From Alphaproteobacteria bacterium (GTDB taxonomy: Bacteria; Pseudomonadota; Alphaproteobacteria; Rickettsiales; JAFLCR01), in contig JAFLCR010000103.1 of assembly GCA_017302755.1 (NCBI GenBank), forward strand, positions 1 to 8,080: a stretch of 8,080 nucleotides of DNA. The letters are read 5' to 3'. Below the pieces are notes generated by a model that worked only from the letters and a program-made list of their open reading frames with translations, made no database searches and was not told where the DNA came from. This document shows positions 1 through 6,316 of this stretch, piece by piece. Positions within the stretch are counted from its first letter, which is position 1; every line of letters begins with the position of its first letter. A program made the translations under genes and the position numbers.

Positions 1-77
1 GCCGTAGTGTGCGGTTCCCGCGGAGTGTAGATTCGGGCCGCTTCCGGCGCGTGCCGCCGGTCCGAAAGGAGGCAACC

Positions 78-1214
78 ATGGCCGACGTGCGCGACCATTG
101 GGAGGATGTCTACAAGACCAAGGCCGAAACGGCCGTGAGCTGGTATCAGCCGCAGTCCGCCCGATCGCTCGCCTGGATCGCCTCGGTCGCAGGCCCTGCG
201 GCGCCGATCATCGACGTTGGCGGCGGCGCCTCGACCCTGGTCGACGACCTGCTTGCAAACGGGTTCTCCGACGTGACCGTCCTCGATGTTGCCGAGGCGG
301 CACTCGCGAAATCGAAAGCGCGGCTCGGCGCCCGCGCCGGCGAGGTCTCGTGGATCGTCGCCGATATCACGAAGTGGTGCCCCGAGCGCCGCTACGAGGT
401 GTGGCACGACCGCGCCGTTTTTCATTTCCTGACGGAGGACGCACAGCAGGCGGCCTATGTGGCCGCGCTGACGGCCGGCACGGCGCCGGGCGCCACCGTC
501 GTGATCGAGGAATGCATGTTCGGGCCGGAGGTGAGCTTCTTCGCGCTCTGCGACGGCGAAACCGCCCTGCCCTTCGGCTCGGCGCAAGATCATAAACGCG
601 CCTATGACGGCGACGAAGGTCCCAACACCGGCGGCATGGGCACGTTCTCGCCCTCGCCCCTCATGACGCCCGAGATGGAAAAGCAGGTGATGGACACCAT
701 CATCCTTCCCTCGCTCGCGGGCATGAAGCAGGACGGCATCCCCTTCACCGGCGTGCTTTTCGCCGGGCTGATGCTGACCGCGCAGGGGCCGAAGCTACTG
801 GAGTACAACACCCGTTTCGGCGACCCCGAAACCCAGGTGCTGATGCGCCGCCTGAAAAGCGACCTCGGCCTGTTGCTGAAGGCGGGAGCGGAAGGCAGGT
901 TAAAAGACATGAAGGTGGAACTGGCGGCGGAAGCGGCGGTCTGCGTGGTCTATGCGGCCAAGGGCTATCCCGGCGATTATGTGAAAAACACAGAGATCAG
1001 AAAGCTCAAAGAAGCCGGAAAGCTTGCAAACGTGAAAATCTTCCATGCGGGCACCGCGGTGAAAGACGGCAAGGTGCTGGCCACGGGCGGGCGCGTGCTG
1101 GGCGTAACCGCGACAGGAAAAGATTTCGCCGTCGCGCGCCAGAGCGCCTACACCGCCGTGGACGCGATCGACTGGCCGGACGGGTTTTACCGCCGCGATA
1201 TCGGAGGTCAGTGA
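78..1214 (+). CDS. Chimeric ORF: class I SAM methyltransferase N-part fused in frame to PurD C-part
   Basis: The frame encodes 378 residues. Residues 1-143 look like a small class I SAM-dependent methyltransferase. They start with the DHWE-VY-TK-SW-Q pattern typical of that group, followed by the SAM-binding motif IIDVGGGAS (44-52), an acidic residue after beta-2 (D70 in VLDV), VADITKW (94-100) and VWHDRAVFHFL (108-118). Such proteins are normally about 200 residues, so the last third, including the usual C-terminal strands, is missing. From about residue 142 the sequence is PurD (separate entry). I chose the ATG at 78 because a strong Shine-Dalgarno AAAGGAGG (65-72) sits 5 bases before it; a GTG at 9 in the same frame would add 23 Arg/Pro-rich residues with no family support. 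The methyltransferase part is richer in G+C than what follows. It is either a real fusion with doubtful activity or an assembly chimera; the substrate cannot be told. Confidence 0.75.
   Translation: MADVRDHWEDVYKTKAETAVSWYQPQSARSLAWIASVAGPAAPIIDVGGGASTLVDDLLANGFSDVTVLDVAEAALAKSKARLGARAGEVSWIVADITKWCPERRYEVWHDRAVFHFLTEDAQQAAYVAALTAGTAPGATVVIEECMFGPEVSFFALCDGETALPFGSAQDHKRAYDGDEGPNTGGMGTFSPSPLMTPEMEKQVMDTIILPSLAGMKQDGIPFTGVLFAGLMLTAQGPKLLEYNTRFGDPETQVLMRRLKSDLGLLLKAGAEGRLKDMKVELAAEAAVCVVYAAKGYPGDYVKNTEIRKLKEAGKLANVKIFHAGTAVKDGKVLATGGRVLGVTATGKDFAVARQSAYTAVDAIDWPDGFYRRDIGGQ
501..1214 (+). pseudogene. purD: purD 3' part (phosphoribosylamine-glycine ligase), N-terminal ~190 residues missing
   Basis: PurD (GAR synthetase) joins phosphoribosylamine and glycine using ATP in step two of de novo purine synthesis, in the cytosol. 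What is present is the later part of the ATP-grasp fold and the C-terminal domain: VVIEE at the join, then VSFFALCDGE, SAQDHKR (ORF residues 168-174), GPNTGGMG (181-188), LEYNTRFGDPETQ (241-253), a GYPGDY segment and the closing FYRRDIG. These match the known order in the roughly 425-residue family. The glycine/PRA-binding N domain and the first part of the ATP-binding region are absent, so this copy cannot be a working PurD unless an intact gene exists elsewhere. The reading frame is otherwise clean and the catalytic motifs are intact, suggesting a very recent event or an artificial join rather than an old decayed pseudogene. The end is slightly shorter than usual after RRDIG. Confidence 0.8.
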
Positions 1215-1762
1215 GGAGTCTTATCCGCTTCCACGACGTGATGCTGAATGAATTTCAGCTGCGTCAGCGAGAAAAGCACAATTAGCGGCAGAATGCCGAA
1301 CACCTTGAAATTCACCCAAAGGTCGGTGGAAGTGTTGCGCCACACCAGCTCATTGATGCCCGCCAGCGCGAGGAAAAAAACACCCCAGCGCACGGATAGT
1401 ATCCTCCACGCCGCATCTGGCATGACGAGCGCCATGCCGAGTAAAGGTTTGAGCAAGCCTTTGCCAAAACACGCCCCCCCCAGAAGCACGACCGCAAAAA
1501 GCAGGTTAATAAGCGTAGGCTTGAGTTTAATGAAATGCTCGTCGTTCAGCCACAGCGTCAGGCCGCCAAAAGCGGAAACCAGCAGGGCGGAAAGAAGTGG
1601 CGCGGCATGAATTTTTCGTTCAAGCGCGTAGGTGGCGGCAAGGCTGACCGCCGTCAACGCGATCAACACGGCCGTGGCAGGCATCAGCCCGGCGAATTTG
1701 TATGCAATGAAAAAAGCAAGAAGCGGCCCGAAGTCGAGCGCTGGCTTTAACCAGGGTTTCAT
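1208..1762 (-). CDS. yciB: Intracellular septation protein A family (YciB/IspZ) inner-membrane protein
   Basis: The protein has 184 residues, the usual size for YciB/IspZ, a polytopic inner-membrane protein linked to cell-envelope synthesis and septation in enterobacteria and Shigella. Family signatures visible are the N-terminal LDFGPLLAFFIAY, GLMPATAVLIA, the GGLTLWLNDEHFIKLKPT block, AWRILSVRWGVFF and the N-E-x-VWRN region followed by WVNFKVFG. Five or so hydrophobic helices separated by short charged loops are apparent. The ATG at 1762 is chosen because the LDFGP motif then begins about 8 residues in, as in the family; an in-frame TTG at 1789 would add nine residues, and no clear Shine-Dalgarno settles it. 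The stop overlaps the end of the purD-containing frame by 7 bases, tail to tail. It is transcribed divergently from phoB with about 150 bases between. The exact biochemical role of the family is not settled. Confidence 0.9.
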   Translation of the reverse strand: MKPWLKPALDFGPLLAFFIAYKFAGLMPATAVLIALTAVSLAATYALERKIHAAPLLSALLVSAFGGLTLWLNDEHFIKLKPTLINLLFAVVLLGGACFGKGLLKPLLGMALVMPDAAWRILSVRWGVFFLALAGINELVWRNTSTDLWVNFKVFGILPLIVLFSLTQLKFIQHHVVEADKTPH

Positions 1763-1914
1763 GGCGAAGCTATAGCATATCCTTGTCAAATAACGAACGA
1801 AATTTACCCTCTTTTCATCGCTCTTTGACTTTTTCTTAAACTCCGGCCCTTACGCTGCAATCATCGGAAATACGCCCTGAAAGAGGTGTATATGACAACG
1901 TTAAGGAGCTTGCC

Positions 1915-2616
1915 ATGCAGCCATCCGTGCTTGTGGTCGAAGACGAGGAAGCCATCTCCACCCTGCTCTCCTATAACCTGGAGAAGGAAGGGTTCCGTGT
2001 GTCGGTGACGGCCGACGGCGACGAGGCGATGATCATGGTCAAGGAAAAGCGGCCCGACGTACTGGTGCTCGACTGGATGCTTCCGGGCCTTTCCGGCATC
2101 GAGATCTGCCGCCGCCTGCGCAAGGACAACGATTTCAAGAACATTCCCATCATCATGCTCTCCGCGCGCTCGGAAGAGGACGACCGCATCCGCGGCCTCG
2201 ACAGCGGCGCTGACGACTATCTGGTAAAGCCCTTTTCCCCGACCGAGCTGGTGGCGCGCATTCGCGCCGTTTTCCGCCGCATCCGCCCGGCATTGTCGGA
2301 GGAATCGCTTACCTTCTGCGATCTGTGGATGGACCTTTCCGGCCATAAGGTGACTCGCAGCGGCCATGACGTGCATTTAGGCCCAACCGAATTCCGTCTG
2401 CTGCGCTACCTCATGGAAAATCCCGGCCGCGTGTTTTCTCGCGAGCAGCTTCTCGACGCGGTGTGGGGTCATGACATCTATGTGGAGCTGCGCACCGTCG
2501 ACGTGCATATCCGCCGCCTGCGCAAAGCGCTGGATTACGATGACAAGCAACCCGACCTGATTCGCACCGTCCGCTCAGCGGGCTATGCGCTGGAGCCACC
2601 GGATACGATTCTTTAA
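1915..2616 (+). CDS. phoB: PhoB-type response regulator, phosphate regulon activator
   Basis: This is a 233-residue OmpR/PhoB-class response regulator. The receiver domain (about 4-120) has the acidic pair E9-D10, the phosphoacceptor D53 in LVLDWMLPG, S83 at the usual Ser/Thr switch position and K105 in LVKPFSP. The winged-helix DNA-binding domain (about 132-228) shows LGPTEFRLLRYLM, FSREQLLDAVWG and the recognition-helix region RTVDVHIRRLRKAL, ending in RTVRSAGYAL. The DWMLPG-SGIE stretch and the WG-D-YVELRTVDVHIRRLRKAL block are particularly PhoB-like. PhoB, once phosphorylated by PhoR, activates phosphate-starvation genes. A clear AAGGAG (1903-1908) lies 6 bases before the ATG. No phoR, pst or phoU gene is next to it, unusual for phoB, but a PhoX phosphatase gene lies two genes downstream, fitting the assignment. 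Another OmpR-family regulator with the same fold is the alternative. Confidence 0.9.
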   Translation: MQPSVLVVEDEEAISTLLSYNLEKEGFRVSVTADGDEAMIMVKEKRPDVLVLDWMLPGLSGIEICRRLRKDNDFKNIPIIMLSARSEEDDRIRGLDSGADDYLVKPFSPTELVARIRAVFRRIRPALSEESLTFCDLWMDLSGHKVTRSGHDVHLGPTEFRLLRYLMENPGRVFSREQLLDAVWGHDIYVELRTVDVHIRRLRKALDYDDKQPDLIRTVRSAGYALEPPDTIL

Positions 2617-2619
2617 GCC

Positions 2620-2883
2620 ATGGCGCGCCCTTGGAAAAGGAGAGTAGCGGGCATCGGATTGCTTCTGACGCTTTTGATACTTTTCCTCCCTATAGGCGAA
2701 GTTTGCGGAGGCAAGGGATTTTGCCGCTCCGCTCCTGATAACGAAGGATGCACGCGCCAATTCGTTTCCAGCAAGCCTGTCGTGACGTTGCTGTTCGAAT
2801 GGCTCACCGGCAAGGAGTCCTCTTTCGGCTACCGAGAGTATTACGAAGAGGAATGCCGCGAGGAGTGGAAGCGCCCTTCATGA
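2620..2883 (+). CDS. Small secreted or membrane-anchored Cys-containing protein of unknown function
   Basis: The 87-residue protein resembles no family I recognise. It begins with a basic N-terminus (R3, K6, R7, R8) and a hydrophobic stretch at about 9-26 rich in Leu/Ile, then PIGEVC, so it is either a signal peptide or an N-terminal membrane anchor. The C29 context (GEVC) does not fit a good lipobox. The rest has four cysteines in total (29, 35, 44, 79), which could form disulfides in the periplasm, and a strongly acidic, Tyr/Glu-rich tail near 71-82. Its ATG is only 3 bases after the phoB stop with no good Shine-Dalgarno, suggesting translational coupling to phoB. It sits between phoB and phoX in the same direction, so a role in the phosphate response is possible by context only. 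A spurious frame cannot be ruled out, but the signal-like start and tight spacing favour a real gene. Confidence 0.55.
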   Translation: MARPWKRRVAGIGLLLTLLILFLPIGEVCGGKGFCRSAPDNEGCTRQFVSSKPVVTLLFEWLTGKESSFGYREYYEEECREEWKRPS

Positions 2884-2949
2884 GCAGCACCTTGCGCTTC
2901 CCGAAAGCCGACCTTACTATGCCTCCATCTTCATGGTGGAGCAGCGCCT

Positions 2950-4803
2950 ATTCATCTCCATACGCTCATTTCACGCCGGGCATTTCTGAAACGCGGCGCC
3001 GCAATCGCGGTCGCTGTACATCTTCCGTTGGCCGGCAGGGCGGCTTTCGCGGGGATGAACACAGGCTCTAGCCTGAAATTCTCCAGCCTGCCTCACGGCA
3101 AATCGGACAACCTGGAAGTGACGGAGGGATATACCGCTACCACGCTGATCCGATGGGGCGATCCTCTGTTTCCCGGCATGGCTGTCTTCGACCCCAACAC
3201 TCTGACTGCGGAAGAACAGAAAAAACGCTTCGGCTACAACAACGATTACATCGCTTACATGCCGCTGGAAGGCAGCAGCAGCCACGGCCTGCTTTGCGTC
3301 AATCAGGAGTACTCCATCGCCCGGCTGATGTTTCCTGAAGCGTTGCTGAAAAACTACGGCGCGGCACTGGGGCGCATTGAGATGGCGGCCCACGGCCATT
3401 CCGTTCTGGAAATCCGCAAGGAAGCTGGCCGGTGGCGGGTAGTTCAGGAAAGCCGCCATACCCGCTTTCTTAATGGCCTCGACACTGTGTTTATCCTGAC
3501 CGGCCCGGCCGCGGGCCATGCGCGCATGCAGACATCCGCCGATCCCTCGGGCACGAAAGTGATCGGCACGTACAGCAACTGCGCGGGCGGCAAGACCCCT
3601 TGGGGCACCGTGTTGTTTTGCGAGGAGAATGTGGATCTCTATTTCTCCGGCACCACCTCGGACGAGGTGGAGAAAGGCAATCATGACCGCCTGGGCATCA
3701 AGAAAAAAGGCAGGTATCGCTGGGCTGAATTCGACAAGCGCTTTCGCATCGACGAGGAACCGCGCGAACCCAACCGCTTCGGCTGGGTGGTGGAATACGA
3801 CCCCTACGATCCCCAAAGCACGCCAAAAAAACGGACGGCTCTGGGGCGCCTCAAGCATGAAAGCGCCACCCCTGTCGCCTGCCCGGACGGGCGCATCGCC
3901 ATTTATTCTGGCGACGACCAGAAGAACGAATACCTCTACCGCTTCGTGACCGCCAAACGCTGGAACCCGCAAGACCGCGCCGCCAACGCGGATCTGCTCG
4001 ACGAGGGCACGCTGTCTGCGGCGCGCTTCGAGGAGGATGGAACGCTGCGCTGGCTGCCTCTGGTGTTCGGCCACGGCCCCCTCACCCCGGAAAACGGATT
4101 TCATTCCCAGGCAGATGTGCTGATCGAAACCCGCCGCGCCGCCGACCTGCTCGGCGCCACGCCCATGGACCGACCGGAGGACATTGAGGCGCACCCCACC
4201 ACTGGCCATGTCTTCGTGTCGCTCACCCACAATGAAACCAAAACGAAGGCGAACAAGGCCAATCCCCGCACCCCGAATCCGCACGGCCATATTCTCGAGC
4301 TGATTCCTCCTTCCGCCGACCACGCGGCGGAAGTTTTCCGCTGGGAGATTTTCCTGCTTGCCGGCGACCCGTTCGACGCAGCCTCCGGCGCGCGCTATGC
4401 CGAAGGCATCGCCAGAAATGATTATTTCTCTTCTCCGGACAACCTCGCCTTCGACCCTCAGGGCAGGCTGTGGGTAGCCACGGACGGCATGGATGAAATG
4501 CTGGGCGTGAACGACGGCGTCTATGCCATGGAAACCTCCGGAGCCGCCAGAGCACTGCCGCGCCATTTCCTCAACGTGCCCCTGGGCGCGGAAGCCACGG
4601 GACCGGAGTTCACACCGGATGGCACGACCTTCTTCCTTTCCGTGCAGCATCCTGGTGATAACAAGGGAAGCTTTTTCGACGCGCCTTCCACCCGCTGGCC
4701 GGATTTTGACCCCTCACTCCCGCCAAGACCCTCCGTGATCGCGGTAACGCGAGAGGATGGGGGAAAATCGGGGAATAGAATGTTAGCAGCCCATACTGCG
4801 TGA
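2950..4803 (+). CDS. phoX: PhoX-family alkaline phosphatase, Tat-exported; start codon uncertain
   Basis: PhoX enzymes are periplasmic or extracellular Ca/Fe-dependent phosphatases that free phosphate from phosphoesters. Family blocks visible are VNQEY (3298-3312), GTYSNCAGGKTPWG (3568-3609) whose Cys corresponds to the iron-bridging Cys of the family, CEEN after it, RFGWVVEYDPYDP, KRTALGRLKHE, the SGDDQKNEYLYRF block, DNLAFDPQGRLWVATDG and GPEFTPDGTTFFLSVQHPG. Upstream in the same frame, 2971-3050 encodes a classical twin-arginine signal: SRRAFLK, then a hydrophobic stretch and an Ala-rich cleavage region. However, no in-frame ATG, GTG or TTG lies between the TGA at 2881 and a TTG at 3028, and starting at 3028 would delete the signal. 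The coordinates given assume ATT at 2950, which lies 8 bases after GGAG (2938-2941); ACG at 2962 (one change from ATG) or a small frameshift are alternatives. With this start it has about 617 residues, normal for the family. Confidence 0.85.
   Translation: MHLHTLISRRAFLKRGAAIAVAVHLPLAGRAAFAGMNTGSSLKFSSLPHGKSDNLEVTEGYTATTLIRWGDPLFPGMAVFDPNTLTAEEQKKRFGYNNDYIAYMPLEGSSSHGLLCVNQEYSIARLMFPEALLKNYGAALGRIEMAAHGHSVLEIRKEAGRWRVVQESRHTRFLNGLDTVFILTGPAAGHARMQTSADPSGTKVIGTYSNCAGGKTPWGTVLFCEENVDLYFSGTTSDEVEKGNHDRLGIKKKGRYRWAEFDKRFRIDEEPREPNRFGWVVEYDPYDPQSTPKKRTALGRLKHESATPVACPDGRIAIYSGDDQKNEYLYRFVTAKRWNPQDRAANADLLDEGTLSAARFEEDGTLRWLPLVFGHGPLTPENGFHSQADVLIETRRAADLLGATPMDRPEDIEAHPTTGHVFVSLTHNETKTKANKANPRTPNPHGHILELIPPSADHAAEVFRWEIFLLAGDPFDAASGARYAEGIARNDYFSSPDNLAFDPQGRLWVATDGMDEMLGVNDGVYAMETSGAARALPRHFLNVPLGAEATGPEFTPDGTTFFLSVQHPGDNKGSFFDAPSTRWPDFDPSLPPRPSVIAVTREDGGKSGNRMLAAHTA
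2971..3050 (+). other. Twin-arginine (Tat) signal peptide coding region of phoX
   Basis: Translated in the phoX frame, this stretch begins SRRAFLK, an exact fit to the Tat consensus S/T-R-R-x-F-L-K. It continues with a GAAIAVAVHLPLAG hydrophobic core and ends in an Ala-rich AAFAG that suits signal peptidase cleavage. PhoX proteins are known Tat substrates, since they carry metal cofactors inserted in the cytoplasm. The match shows that the coding frame extends upstream of 3028, whichever start codon is used. Confidence 0.85.
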
Positions 4804-6240
4804 ATGGGCACTGCCGCCGTTCAGCCGAAAAGCGGCAGATGCATCATCCGGCATGGCATGGTTCTCCGGCGCCAACGTCTTGGGCTGTAAACGCACCGAT
4901 TCATAGGAAACACCTCCGGCTACCGCCTGGGCAATGCCTTCAAGGCGGCTCAGCATGTCCCGCGTCTGCCCTTCATCATTGAAATTAACGCGCATGGCCA
5001 GGAGATCGGGCCGCGACGCATCTGGGAAAACCAGCCCGGCCTTGAGCCCCGCCACCTGCACCACGTATTCGATCAGCTTGACCGGCGTATCCACGCCGCA
5101 CGCCGCCAGCCGCGATGCATCAAAGCGAATGGCGCCAAGATACCCGGCCTGCGGCGGCACCAGCCATTGCAGCAAGTCATCCCCATAAGTGGCGTTCAGG
5201 CGCTGCATATGCCGCGAAATCCATTCGGCATGCACCGCGTATTCCTGCGCCCTGGAAACGTAATAGTCTTCCGGCGTATGAAGAGGGTAAATGGCGGCCA
5301 GCTCAGCGAAACCCTGTCCTACCGTCTGGGGCAGCATGCTCATCATCGCCGCCAGCCAGCCATTGTCCCCGGACATAGCCACGCTCAATTGTGCGCCATA
5401 CGGCGCATCCCCGGTTTTGGAATTGCTGGTGACGCGCATGACCAGCCGGTTCATGTCGAACCGCCTGCCATCAAGCTGAACCACCATATCTCCCGGAGAA
5501 ATAAAGTCGGCGCCGGGATGAATCGTGCGTGCCATGATTTCATCCGAAATGATGGGAATCTGGTAACGGGCCGCCGCGTTTGCAAAGGCGCGCAAGGCCA
5601 TGGGTTTAGGAATTTCACCGGTGGGATTGTTCGGAATGGCGGTCACGATGGCAGCGATATGCTGCCTTGCCATCGCCTCCACCTCGGCCTGTGTCAAGCT
5701 TTCCACAGCCACACCCTGGCGGCGGAGAATATCGAGAATGCACGCTTCGACAGTTTCGTAGGACGGCGCAACCTCAATCCGCCCGTAGATGGATTCGGAG
5801 AGCTGGCTGAATCCGTCCCAATGCTGGGCAGGCACCAATAGCACCACTTGGTCGAACCGGGTGAACTTCGCCTGCACGGCAGCGTTGATCAGGTGATAAG
5901 TTGAGCCACGGTGAAACGCCATGAAGGATTTTGCAAGCGCGCCGTTCTGCAAGGTGAAAAGACGAGCGCCCGCCTGCATGAGCGCGGGGGTCACCTGCTG
6001 CAGCGGGGGGTCGGGCATGGAGATGGAAACCGCTTCCGCCAGGGCGTCAGCCTCCAGATGGAGGCGTTCCGCAGGTTCGCCCCGCGAAACATCCAACACA
6101 TCCGGATACGTGGTGCCGTCATGGATTTTATAGAGCGAGACGATTTGTTCCAGCTCCTGGCGCGCGAGGGGATCTTTCAGGCGCGACGGATCAATCGAGG
6201 CGATCCACAAATCCATGATGCTCGGGCGCAAAGATGTCAT
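4783..6240 (-). CDS. PLP-dependent aminotransferase class I/II fold enzyme, divergent active site
   Basis: This 485-residue protein has the fold-type I aminotransferase layout. A GST phosphate-loop segment lies at 112-114, NNPTG at 204-208, the PLP-pyridine aspartate in ISDE (D233), a Schiff-base lysine candidate in SNSKTG (K275) and the substrate-carboxylate arginine in AMRVNF (R417). Two usual features are missing when counted from these anchors. The position three after the aspartate, Tyr225 in aspartate aminotransferase, is Met236. The position eight after the lysine, normally the phosphate-binding Arg266, is Ala283. The N-terminal ~70 residues and C-terminal ~45 make it longer than the usual 390-400. 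The substrate cannot be named; a transaminase, a lyase or another PLP enzyme is possible. The ATG at 6240 is taken as the longest start, with only a weak GTGAAG before it; Met9 is an alternative. Its 3' end overlaps phoX by 21 bases, and cca lies 76 bases upstream in the same direction. Confidence 0.8.
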   Translation of the reverse strand: MTSLRPSIMDLWIASIDPSRLKDPLARQELEQIVSLYKIHDGTTYPDVLDVSRGEPAERLHLEADALAEAVSISMPDPPLQQVTPALMQAGARLFTLQNGALAKSFMAFHRGSTYHLINAAVQAKFTRFDQVVLLVPAQHWDGFSQLSESIYGRIEVAPSYETVEACILDILRRQGVAVESLTQAEVEAMARQHIAAIVTAIPNNPTGEIPKPMALRAFANAAARYQIPIISDEIMARTIHPGADFISPGDMVVQLDGRRFDMNRLVMRVTSNSKTGDAPYGAQLSVAMSGDNGWLAAMMSMLPQTVGQGFAELAAIYPLHTPEDYYVSRAQEYAVHAEWISRHMQRLNATYGDDLLQWLVPPQAGYLGAIRFDASRLAACGVDTPVKLIEYVVQVAGLKAGLVFPDASRPDLLAMRVNFNDEGQTRDMLSRLEGIAQAVAGGVSYESVRLQPKTLAPENHAMPDDASAAFRLNGGSAHSRSMGC

Positions 6241-6270
6241 GCTTCACACGGCCTTCTGCTGCTGCGGCAT

Positions 6271-6304
6271 GTTTTAGCAAGCTTTGGTGACGGCACGGTG
6301 ACAA
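6271..6304 (-). promoter_or_regulatory. Possible PhoB box and -10 element upstream of the aminotransferase gene
   Basis: On the minus strand, TTGTCAC (6304-6298) and CCGTCAC (6293-6287) are two half-sites spaced exactly 11 bases apart, each matching the CTGTCAC/T PhoB half-site at six of seven positions. Ten bases further on is TAAAAC (6276-6271), a 4/6 match to a -10 hexamer, at the distance seen for PhoB-activated promoters where the box replaces the -35. The linker CGTG is GC-rich, unlike the usual AT-rich linker, so this is a candidate only. It would place the downstream gene under phosphate control. Confidence 0.3.
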
Positions 6305-6316
6305 TTCGGGACAAGA

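Noticed and set aside
9..77. N-terminal extension of the methyltransferase from a GTG at 9
   Set aside because: The AAAGGAGG at 65-72 sits directly before the ATG at 78, and the 23 extra residues are Arg/Pro-rich and not part of the family.
1861..2376. Minus-strand open frame of 171 codons opposite phoB
   Set aside because: It is antisense to a clear response regulator and its translation shows no family features.
2971..4650. Long minus-strand open frame of 559 codons opposite phoX
   Set aside because: It mirrors phoX codons, has low-complexity Arg/Ala/Gly/His-rich composition and no recognisable motif, while the plus strand carries the whole PhoX motif series.
5167..5841. Plus-strand open frame of 224 codons opposite the aminotransferase gene
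   Set aside because: It is a shadow of the minus-strand gene, with Arg/His-rich composition, no domain and no ribosome site of note.
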